The notes beneath the pieces are model-generated. The model was not told where the DNA came from. It saw only the letters and a program-made list of their open reading frames with translations, and searched no databases. Position numbers and translations under genes: made by a program. A DNA stretch of 64,000 bases from Lentzea aerocolonigenes (lineage in GTDB: Bacteria; Actinomycetota; Actinomycetes; Mycobacteriales; Pseudonocardiaceae), in NCBI RefSeq assembly GCF_000974445.1, contig NZ_BBOJ01000013.1, positions 186,001 to 250,000 of the forward strand. The letters run 5' to 3'. Shown piece after piece: positions 7,153 to 14,287 of this stretch (position 1 is the stretch's first letter; the number at the start of each line of letters is the position of its first letter).

Positions 7153-8064
7153 ATGGCGGACATGCGGGAGCACGACGTCATCTCCTGGGACGGCACGAAG
7201 ATCCGAGCGTGGCAGACGGACACCGACGGCACACCTGTGCTGCTGTGCCCCGGCGTGGGTTCCGGACCCGAGTCGTGGCCGTCGCTCGCCGACCGCGGTG
7301 GCCTGCTCAGCTGGTACATGCGCGGCACGATGGGGTCGGACCGGCCCGTCGACGAGCGCAACATCTCGTTGGACGACCACGTTTCGGACGCGATCGCCGT
7401 GCTCAACGACGCCGGTGTGGAGCGGTGCGTCGTCATGGGCTGGTCGATGGGCGTCACGATCGCGGCCGAGCTCGCGTTGCGTCATCCGGAACGGGTGGCG
7501 GGCGTGCTGCTCGTCGCGGGCGCGCCGGGTGACTCGTTCGACGCGATGCTGCCGTTGGTCCCCAAGAACGTGCGCCGGTTCGTCGGGCTGACGGGCACCA
7601 GGCTGCTGCAGCAGGCGGGTCCGCTGCTGGACACCGTGCTGCACCGCGTCCCGGTGACGGACGTGACGACGTTCCTGCTGCGGCACAGCGGTGTGATCAA
7701 GCCGAGCAGCGACCAGAAGGCCGTGACGAACGCGGTCGGCCGGTTCCTGCAGCACGACTGGCGCTGGTACTTCACGCTGGCGCTCGCGCTGGGCGAGACG
7801 CCGCGCCAGGACCTCGGCCCGATCGTGTGCCCGATCACAATCCTGGCGGGCCGCGACGACCTGCTGGCGACCACGGAGAGCATGTCCGGGCCCGTCGGCG
7901 CGCTGCCCCAGGCGCGGCTGAGGGTGCTGCCGTGCAGCCACTACCTGCCGTTGGAGGCTCCTGAGGTCGTCAGTGCCGAGCTCGATCTGCTGCTGGACCG
8001 GGTGCGGTCGGTCGACTTCGCCACGGCCGAGGCGTTCACTTCGGGTTCACGGTCGCGCACTTAG
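7153..8064 (+). CDS. Alpha/beta hydrolase
   Basis: A 303-residue serine hydrolase. The nucleophile elbow GWSMGVTIAAEL is near residue 98, the acid residue is in ILAGRDDLLATT, and the catalytic His in LPCSHYLPLEAPE. The start codon lies 19 bases from that of the divergent dehydrogenase, so their promoters must overlap each other's coding ends. ATG 7153 is chosen; ATG 7162 is an alternative. The substrate cannot be inferred. Confidence 0.88.
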   Translation: MADMREHDVISWDGTKIRAWQTDTDGTPVLLCPGVGSGPESWPSLADRGGLLSWYMRGTMGSDRPVDERNISLDDHVSDAIAVLNDAGVERCVVMGWSMGVTIAAELALRHPERVAGVLLVAGAPGDSFDAMLPLVPKNVRRFVGLTGTRLLQQAGPLLDTVLHRVPVTDVTTFLLRHSGVIKPSSDQKAVTNAVGRFLQHDWRWYFTLALALGETPRQDLGPIVCPITILAGRDDLLATTESMSGPVGALPQARLRVLPCSHYLPLEAPEVVSAELDLLLDRVRSVDFATAEAFTSGSRSRT

Positions 8065-8074
8065 CCTGGGAGTC

Positions 8075-9235
8075 GTGGTTCGTTCCGTCGTGTTGCTGAC
8101 CGCCGCCTGCCTGCTGGCAGGGGGCTGCGCGAGCTTTCCTGACGAGCCGGCACCTACGAGCTGGAGCGCGCAACCACAGCTGACCCCGCAGGCGGGCCCG
8201 AAACCGGAGCTGCCGGGCGAGTTCCGCCCGTCGCCGGGTGAGCAGAACAAGGGCCAGACGCCGCAGAGCGTGCCGCCGCCGCAGGGCTGCAAGGACTTCA
8301 ACCCCGGCGTGATCGCCACCTGCCTGAGCACCGTCACGGGTGTCGCCCCGATCGGCGCGGACGCCCAGGGCGGTGTCGCGGCGTACGCGACGGAACGCGG
8401 CGGACGTCTGATCAAGGTCACCAAGGACGTCGACCCGGTGGTGCTGGCGCAGATCGAGACGGACACGTCGTCCGACGGCGGGCTGACCGGACTCACGCTG
8501 TCGGCGACGTTCGCGGAGGACCAGCTCGCCTACGTGTACGTGACGACGGCGACGGACAACCGGGTGCTGCGGATCGCGCCGGGCGACACGCCCAAGCCGA
8601 TCCTCACCGGCATCCCGAAGGGCCCGACGGGCAACCGCGGTGTGCTGGCGAGCGACCGCAAGGGTTCGCTGCTGGTGGCCACCGGCGACGCGGGCAACCC
8701 GGCGCTCGCCGCCGACCCGAACTCGCTCGCGGGCAAGGTGCTGCGCATCGACGGCTCCGGCAAGCCCGCGCAGGGCAACCCGACGGCGGGCTCCGCGGTG
8801 GTGTCGTCCGGGCTGAGGCTGCCCGGCGGCCTGTGCGTGTCGGCGGACGGCCAGAAGACCTGGGTGACCGACTGGACCGCGAGCGCCGACGTCGTCTACC
8901 GCGTCACGCCCGGCAAGCTCGGCGAGGTGGCGTGGAACTGGCCGGACAAGCCCGGCGTGATGGGCTGCGCCTCGTACTCGGACAACCTGACCGTGGCGAC
9001 GTCCAAGACGCCCGGCCTGCAGACGCTGTCGATGAACGCCGCCGGTGCGTTCACGGGCAAGCCGGAACTGATCATGCAGGAGAACGGCTACGGCCGGATC
9101 GGGCCGGTGGAGATGCTGAACGACTCGGCGTCGCTGGTCGGCACGGTCAACAAGGCCGGTGGCCAGCCGGTGTCGTCCGACGACCGGGTCGCGATCATCG
9201 TCCGTGAAGGCGGCGGTGGCGGCGGCAAGGACTAG
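8075..9235 (+). CDS. LppZ-like lipoprotein, PQQ-type sugar dehydrogenase beta-propeller
   Basis: A 386-residue exported lipoprotein. The lipobox LLAGGC is within the first 20 residues, a Pro-rich linker follows, and then a propeller of the glucose/sorbosone dehydrogenase type (ITVDV-like strands, VLRIAPGDTPKPILTG, GNRGVLASDRKGSLLVATGDAGNP, DGSGKPAQGNP, LRLPGGLCVSADGQ). It corresponds in position to M. tuberculosis lppZ (Rv3006). Catalytic activity has not been shown for that family. The GTG start follows a TAGCCT box by 7 bases, consistent with a leaderless transcript. Its stop overlaps the LysR stop (CTAG). Confidence 0.85.
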   Translation: MVRSVVLLTAACLLAGGCASFPDEPAPTSWSAQPQLTPQAGPKPELPGEFRPSPGEQNKGQTPQSVPPPQGCKDFNPGVIATCLSTVTGVAPIGADAQGGVAAYATERGGRLIKVTKDVDPVVLAQIETDTSSDGGLTGLTLSATFAEDQLAYVYVTTATDNRVLRIAPGDTPKPILTGIPKGPTGNRGVLASDRKGSLLVATGDAGNPALAADPNSLAGKVLRIDGSGKPAQGNPTAGSAVVSSGLRLPGGLCVSADGQKTWVTDWTASADVVYRVTPGKLGEVAWNWPDKPGVMGCASYSDNLTVATSKTPGLQTLSMNAAGAFTGKPELIMQENGYGRIGPVEMLNDSASLVGTVNKAGGQPVSSDDRVAIIVREGGGGGGKD

Positions 9236-10173
9236 CTCGCAAAGGCTTCTCCGCCGTTGCGCCACCAGCGCGCGTAGACCTCGCTCTCCTCGACCAGCCT
9301 GAGGTATCCGGCCGCGACCTGCCGGCACAGGTCGTCGATCCGGACGGCGACCGGCGCGTCCACCCGCCACGCCAGCACGACCTCGCGGAACAGCGGGTTG
9401 CCCGTGATCGGCAGCCGCGCGACACCGGGCGGGGTGCTGCCGACCGGATAGAGCGGGCAGACCGCGCCGGACTCCCTGATCAACGTCAGCGCGATGTGCG
9501 CCTCGTTGCTGAAGTGTGCGATCCGCTGCTCGAACCCGGCGGCCGCGCACTCGCGGGCGAAGTGGGCGTTCATGCCGCTGTCGTCCGGTTCGGGCATGAC
9601 CCACTTGTCGTCGGCGAGCGCTTCGAGCGGTACCTCGGTCTCCTGCGCGTACGGGTGGCGCTCCGGCACTCCGACGAACAGCGGTTCCCGGGTGAGCAGG
9701 CGGTGCCCGACGTTCGGCGGAAGCGAAAGCGGAGTACCGGGGAATTGACGCAGGACCGCCACGTCGAGTTCGCCGGTCGTGAGCAACGCGGTGAGCGTGC
9801 CCGTCTCCTTGATGGTGCGACTCGTGACGTTGTCTTTCAGCGCGCTCACGAGCAGTCCGAAGTGATAGGCGGGGATTCCGGCGATCCTGGTGGGAGCGCA
9901 GGGGCTGTGCGCGTTGCGGCGCGTGACGCGTTCGAGCGTGACGAGCTGGGTGAGCATCGACCGCGCTTCCTGCACGAAGTCCTGACCCGCCGGGGTGAGC
10001 CGCACGCCGTCGGCCGCGCGCAGGAACAGCGCTCCGCCCAGGTGGTCCTCGATGCGTTTGAGCTGCGTCGTCACGGCCGGCTGGGTGAGGTGCAGGCGTG
10101 CGGCGGCCTTGCGCAGGCTCCCGCAGTCGGCGATCGCCACGACCAGTTCGAGATGCCGCACGTCGAGACGCAT
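9232..10173 (-). CDS. LysR-family transcriptional regulator
   Basis: A 313-residue regulator. The N-terminal wHTH (VRHLELVVAIADCGSLRKAAARLHLTQPAVTTQLKRIEDHLGGALF, residues about 4-50) is followed by a periplasmic-binding-like effector domain that includes GIPAYHFGLLVSALK. ATG 10173 begins at the canonical LysR start position. It diverges from the JAB/SnoaL/VOC operon with 67 bases between, so it probably controls that operon and itself. The ligand is unknown. Confidence 0.93.
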   Translation of the reverse strand: MRLDVRHLELVVAIADCGSLRKAAARLHLTQPAVTTQLKRIEDHLGGALFLRAADGVRLTPAGQDFVQEARSMLTQLVTLERVTRRNAHSPCAPTRIAGIPAYHFGLLVSALKDNVTSRTIKETGTLTALLTTGELDVAVLRQFPGTPLSLPPNVGHRLLTREPLFVGVPERHPYAQETEVPLEALADDKWVMPEPDDSGMNAHFARECAAAGFEQRIAHFSNEAHIALTLIRESGAVCPLYPVGSTPPGVARLPITGNPLFREVVLAWRVDAPVAVRIDDLCRQVAAGYLRLVEESEVYARWWRNGGEAFAS

Positions 10174-10240
10174 GCGGCCGATGTTATCGCTGAATGTAAT
10201 AGGCCGAACACCCTTCGCAATCGATACGTTCGTCTGCGTG

Positions 10241-10822
10241 ATGGAATTGGCCGAGCGTCCGGCGCGCACCGACGCGGTGCTGTTTTCGGATCGCGCACTG
10301 AAAGCGTTTCTGGAGGCCGCGTCCGTCGAATACTCGTTCATCACCGAGGACGAGCCGAGACCGTGTTTCGCGGTCCTGCTGGGTCTTGCGGCGGGCTCGG
10401 AGGTCGTGGTCTCCGACGTCGCGTTCGGCCGCAACGCGCGGCTGACCGACCCTTCGGCACGCGAGGAGTTCGCGTCGACGATCGTGCCGCGGTTCGGCAC
10501 GGCGTACGAGAACCCGGTGCGGGCGTGGTGGCTCGACCCCGCGGACCTGCTGACGATCACCCGCGCGGCGGACGCCAGGGATCTCGACGTGCTCGGCTCG
10601 ATCCACCTGCACCCGGACTGGCACCGTCTCGGACCCGAATGCGAACGCGACCGGCCGTTGAGCGACCACCCGACGCCGATGGACGAGCACATGTTCCGCA
10701 ACAGCGGATGGCCCGTGAACGTCGTCTGTTACCTCGAACGCCGCCATGGCGGCCTCTACTACTCGCTCGCCGCGTGGGACGCCGAGTGCCTGCGCCTGCC
10801 GTTGAGGATGAACCACTCATGA
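10241..10822 (+). CDS. JAB/MPN (JAMM) metalloprotease-like protein
   Basis: A 193-residue protein of the Mov34/MPN/JAB fold. The probable zinc site is GSIHLHPDWHRLGPECERD, continuing into LSDHPTPMDEHMF. It retains the HxHP pair and a distal Asp, but has about 16 residues inserted before the T-x-x-D (canonical S-x-x-D) segment, and it may not be a standard isopeptidase. An in-frame GTG just upstream (10238) lies 7 bases after a TACGTT box and could be a leaderless start. It is the first gene of a tightly overlapping three-gene operon. Confidence 0.7.
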   Translation: MELAERPARTDAVLFSDRALKAFLEAASVEYSFITEDEPRPCFAVLLGLAAGSEVVVSDVAFGRNARLTDPSAREEFASTIVPRFGTAYENPVRAWWLDPADLLTITRAADARDLDVLGSIHLHPDWHRLGPECERDRPLSDHPTPMDEHMFRNSGWPVNVVCYLERRHGGLYYSLAAWDAECLRLPLRMNHS

Positions 10823-11187
10823 CAGAACAGATCTACGCGCTCTGGCGGCGCATGGAGCAGGGCTGGGCACACGGCGACGCCGAGGCGTTCGCCGCCGTCT
10901 TCGCCGAGGACGTCGACTTCGTGACCGTGCGGGGTGAGGAGCTGTACGGGCGGCGTGCGGTCGCCGCCGGTCACGCGCAGCTCTTCGCCGGGCCGTACCG
11001 CGACACGAAGCTGACCGCCGAGATCAGCCTGATCAAGCCGCTGGCCGACGGGATCTCGCTCGTGCACGTCACGTCTTCCATCGCCCCGGCGGGCATCACC
11101 ACCCACGCGCAGGCCGTCGTCGTCCAGCGCGCCGACGGGTGGGAGATCGCCGCGTTCCACAACATGATCCCGAAGGGAAAGTCATGA
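10819..11187 (+). CDS. SnoaL/SgcJ-like (NTF2 fold) protein
   Basis: A 122-residue cone-shaped NTF2-fold protein: MEQGWAHGDAEAFAAVFAEDVDFVTVRG, then the loop AVAAGHAQLFAGPYRDTKL, and the C-terminal strands HAQAVVVQRADGWEIAAFHNMI. This matches the SgcJ/EcaC type found in secondary-metabolite clusters and stress operons. It overlaps the JAB gene by ATGA and is itself overlapped by the VOC gene. A small-molecule binding or isomerase role is likely, but the ligand is not identifiable. Confidence 0.8.
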   Translation: MTEQIYALWRRMEQGWAHGDAEAFAAVFAEDVDFVTVRGEELYGRRAVAAGHAQLFAGPYRDTKLTAEISLIKPLADGISLVHVTSSIAPAGITTHAQAVVVQRADGWEIAAFHNMIPKGKS

Positions 11188-11546
11188 GCAGGCCCCGGTT
11201 GCGGCACATCGCGTTCGTCGTGCAGGACGCGAAGGAGATGGCCGGCTTCTACACCTCGCGGTTCGGGATGGAGCTGTTCCACACCGACCCGGACGGCAGC
11301 CACTTCGTCACCGACGGCTACATCAACCTGGCGTTGATCCAGCAGCGCCTCGACGGTGACGTGCCGACCGGCTTCAACCACTTCGGGTTCCACGTTCCGG
11401 ACGTCGCGCCGTACCTCGACTCCCTGGAGCCCCGCCCGGCTCTGCGCGGCGGCGACCGCCCGTTCGCCGAGTACCGGGCCATCGACCCCGAGGGCAACTG
11501 GTTCGACCTCTCAGCCCACGGCTACCTCCCACCAGGCCTCGGCTGA
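11184..11546 (+). CDS. VOC-family (glyoxalase/dioxygenase fold) protein
   Basis: A 120-residue vicinal-oxygen-chelate protein: LRHIAFVVQDAKEMAGFYTSRFGMEL, HFVTDGYINLALIQ, FNHFGFHVPDV and YRAIDPEGNWFDLSAHGY supply the two beta-alpha-beta-beta-beta halves with metal-ligand His/Glu candidates. It is the last gene of the three-gene operon divergent from LysR. It could act in resistance, isomerisation or dioxygenation. A strong hairpin follows. Confidence 0.85.
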   Translation: MSRPRLRHIAFVVQDAKEMAGFYTSRFGMELFHTDPDGSHFVTDGYINLALIQQRLDGDVPTGFNHFGFHVPDVAPYLDSLEPRPALRGGDRPFAEYRAIDPEGNWFDLSAHGYLPPGLG

Positions 11547-11553
11547 TGTGAGC

Positions 11554-11604
11554 GCACGCGGGGCCCTTTCGTTCGCTCTGAGTGCACGAAAGCTCCCCGC
11601 GTGC
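11554..11604. terminator. Long bidirectional terminator hairpin
   Basis: GCACGCGGGG (11554-11563) pairs with CCCCGCGTGC (11595-11604). After a 2x2 internal loop, CTTTCGT (11566-11572) pairs with ACGAAAG (11586-11592). It sits between the convergent VOC and M14 genes and can end both. Confidence 0.8.
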
Positions 11605-11612
11605 ACTTCCAA

Positions 11613-14099
11613 CTAGCGGGTGCCGGTCCAGAAGATGGCTCGTGCTACCTGGGCGTAGAGGCCCTTGGGGTGGTTGCGGAACATGGGCTCGGTGCCGAAG
11701 AGGACGACCCTGGCGCCGGTGGACGCGGTGCCGGAGACGACTGCCGCCTGGCCTGCGGCGTCGGATTGGCCACCCGTGCCGTTGTCGCGTGGGCGCCAGT
11801 GACCAGCAGCGATCACCGTGCTGCCGTAGCGCTGCTCGACCGTCACGCCCGCGCCGAGGTTCGTGAACCACTGCGGGGAGTAGACGAACGAGTGCGGCAG
11901 CGCGCCGGTGCCGACCGGGCCGGTGCCGTTGACGACGTTCACCACGCCGTTGGCGTCCTCCCAGCCCGCGACCGGGGTGGCCTGCAGCAGCTTGGCGTCG
12001 ACGTTGAACCTGCCGCCCGTCGCGCCTCGCGTAACGACTCCGCCGCGCTTGAGGAACTCGTCGAGGCCCGCCTTGGCGGTGGCGTTGAGCTGCGGGTAGT
12101 TCAGGCCCGACGACACGAACAGCACGTCGATCCGCGACCAGTCGAAGCCGGCGTTGAGCACGGTGGTGGAGATCGTGCGGACGTCGAAACCGGACTCGCG
12201 CAGCACCTGCAGCTCGTCCGGGCCGACCGCGGCCGCGATCACCTTGCGCTGCAACGCCGTTCCGCCCGGCTTGGCGGTGGTGAACCGCACGCCGTAGCGG
12301 TCGGCGACCTCCTTCGCGGCGAGCCTCTCGGCGGCCGGGACCACGATCGTGCCGTCGTCCTGGCGGCGCACCGCGATGCCGCGGCCGAGCAGGTCGTTGA
12401 CGGCCTGCGCGTCCTTGGCGTCGTTCAACGTCAGGGCGAGGTCCGCGCCAGGAGCCCCGTCGACGTCACCGGTCGGGGCCGCCGTGACGACGTCCTTGCC
12501 GTAGAAGTGGAACGGGCCGTTCTGGTAGATGTCGATCGACGCGCCCCAGAGCAACCGGTGGCTCCAGCCGGAGATGTCGTACATCACCGGGACCTTGGTG
12601 CTGATGTCGCTGCCCTGCTCCAGCATCACGTTCGCGAGCGCACGCTTCGGCTGGTGCATGTCGACGACGTACGACCCAGCTGGATAGCGCTTACCGCCCA
12701 GCGTGAACGGTTTCTCGGCCCGTTTCACGCGGACGTCGTGTGCGACCAGGTGGTCGACGAGCCTGGCCGTCGCCGGTGCCGAGCGGTCGTTCGTGATCAC
12801 GTAGGCACGCGGGAACTCCGTGCGGTAGCGGTCTTCCGGACCGAAGCCGGGCACGAACCCGTCCGGGATCTCGCGCTGCGGCTCGCCTGCCTTGCCGCGG
12901 CGGAACATCTCGGTCTGGTTGGAGATCAGGTCGGCGCGGTGGTCGTCCACGTAGTCGATCGTGGTCTTGATGGTCGACTCGACGACGTCGGTGTTGATCT
13001 TCGCCCGGCGCTGCAGCTCTGCCGCGGGCAGGGTGTCGTAGGCCTGCCGGTTGACCTGCTGCGGGATCTCGATCGTGTACGAGATGGCGCCGTGGTACAT
13101 CGAGTACTGGGCGGTGTAGATCGGCGCCCAGCCGTCCCACACGCCGGGGTCGTAGTCGCGGAACGGGATCTCCGGCTTCGCGGTCTCCGGGTGCCCCAGC
13201 GCCTGCACGCCCTTCTCCATCGCGAGGCCACCCGCGTAGCCGTGCTTGATGTAGAGGTCGAAGTCGTAGTTCTGGCCGTGCGGCGGAGTGGTGGGCTCGA
13301 TGAGCGTGTTCTCCACGTAGCCGTGCTCGTCCAGCATCATCAACGGCTGGGTGTTCTCGACGATCTCGCGCATCGCCCGGTTCTCGGGCTGCGAGCTCGT
13401 GGCGAAGTCGCGGTTGAGGTCGAAACCCGCGTTGTTCTGCCGCGTGCCGGCGACGCGGCCGTCGGGGTTCGCGGTGAGGTTGAAGTAGATCCTGCTGCGC
13501 TGCAAGAGGTTCTTGGTCGCCGCGTCGTTGGACGTGGCGAGGTGCTCGATGACCCTGAGCGCGCCGTCGGTGCCCTCCCACTCGTCGCCGTGGATGTTGT
13601 TGTTGATCCAGACCGGCGCCTTGTAGAGACCCGCCGGAACCTTGCGTCCTTCTTCGATGCTCGCCCGGAACTGCTCCTGCAGCCTGGTCTGCGCGGGACT
13701 CTCGGGCGCGGTCAGCGTGACGAGGTACAGGTCGCGGCCGAGTCCTGACTGGCCGACGACCTCGACCGAGATCCGGTTGCTCTTCTGCTGCAACGCGTTC
13801 AGCTTCGGCGCCAGCGAGTGGTACGGCGCCAGGTTCAGCTTGATGGTCTTGTCGGCCGGGTTCTCCGGATACGTGCGGAGGGTCGTCCGGCGCGGGTAGC
13901 CCTGGTAGCGGTCGGCCCGGTTCTCCCCCTGGGCCTGCACCAGCTGCGCCGTGAAAGCGCTGTCCACGGCCGCGACAACATTCCGCTCGGGCCCGTTTCC
14001 GGGTTCTCGGTCTGGGTCCGACGGTTGTGCTGTTCCGTTGACGGGCGCCGCCACCGCCGCGGTGACCGCCAGGAGAACAGCGAGCAGAGTTCTGCGCAT
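11613..14099 (-). CDS. Secreted M14-family zinc carboxypeptidase
   Basis: An 828-residue exported protein with a signal peptide (MRRTLLAVLLAVTAAVAAP, cleavage near AQP). The M14 domain contains NNNIHGDEWEGTDGALRVI, with the HxxE zinc ligands near residue 150, and continues with NLTANPDGRVAGTR, FDLNRDFATSSQPE and YTIEIPQ (catalytic-Glu region). The long C-terminal half (about 450 residues) includes a glutamine-amidotransferase-like fold segment (DVLFVSSGLNYP). This is the size of large actinomycete M14 exoenzymes. It probably releases C-terminal residues from peptides outside the cell. Confidence 0.9.
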   Translation of the reverse strand: MRRTLLAVLLAVTAAVAAPVNGTAQPSDPDREPGNGPERNVVAAVDSAFTAQLVQAQGENRADRYQGYPRRTTLRTYPENPADKTIKLNLAPYHSLAPKLNALQQKSNRISVEVVGQSGLGRDLYLVTLTAPESPAQTRLQEQFRASIEEGRKVPAGLYKAPVWINNNIHGDEWEGTDGALRVIEHLATSNDAATKNLLQRSRIYFNLTANPDGRVAGTRQNNAGFDLNRDFATSSQPENRAMREIVENTQPLMMLDEHGYVENTLIEPTTPPHGQNYDFDLYIKHGYAGGLAMEKGVQALGHPETAKPEIPFRDYDPGVWDGWAPIYTAQYSMYHGAISYTIEIPQQVNRQAYDTLPAAELQRRAKINTDVVESTIKTTIDYVDDHRADLISNQTEMFRRGKAGEPQREIPDGFVPGFGPEDRYRTEFPRAYVITNDRSAPATARLVDHLVAHDVRVKRAEKPFTLGGKRYPAGSYVVDMHQPKRALANVMLEQGSDISTKVPVMYDISGWSHRLLWGASIDIYQNGPFHFYGKDVVTAAPTGDVDGAPGADLALTLNDAKDAQAVNDLLGRGIAVRRQDDGTIVVPAAERLAAKEVADRYGVRFTTAKPGGTALQRKVIAAAVGPDELQVLRESGFDVRTISTTVLNAGFDWSRIDVLFVSSGLNYPQLNATAKAGLDEFLKRGGVVTRGATGGRFNVDAKLLQATPVAGWEDANGVVNVVNGTGPVGTGALPHSFVYSPQWFTNLGAGVTVEQRYGSTVIAAGHWRPRDNGTGGQSDAAGQAAVVSGTASTGARVVLFGTEPMFRNHPKGLYAQVARAIFWTGTR

Positions 14100-14115
14100 G
14101 CGGTCGTTTCTTGCA

Positions 14116-14157
14116 CAACGGCCCGCGTACCGACTAGAGCCGATAGGCGGGCCGTTG
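14116..14157 (-). terminator. Inverted repeat between the CHAT and M14 genes
   Basis: CAACGGCCCGC (14116-14126) and GCGGGCCGTTG (14147-14157) form an 11-bp stem with a 20-base loop. It lies just upstream of the M14 start and downstream of the CHAT gene, so it could end the CHAT transcript or shape the M14 5' leader. There is no T run. Confidence 0.5.
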
Positions 14158-14287
14158 ATCCCCTCGGTCAAGACTCGAACCAGCAGCCTAGCGAGAGAAG
14201 TTCACCAACCGCATCCACCAGCGGGACAGAAGTCACGACTGACCAGCGCGTTCATTTCGGCGATCGTGAGACGACCACTCGAACGGC

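Noticed and set aside
5394..7532. 712-codon plus-strand frame
   Set aside because: Antisense to DoxX and the 2-hydroxyacid dehydrogenase, both with clear catalytic or family motifs.
11601..13748. 715-codon plus-strand frame
   Set aside because: It lies entirely antisense to the M14 carboxypeptidase, shows no domain motifs, and has the Arg/Val/His composition of a shadow frame.
14158..14200. A tRNA-like T-arm (GGTTCGAGTCTTG on the minus strand)
   Set aside because: The five bases either side of TTCGAGT do not pair, and no anticodon or acceptor arm can be built around it.
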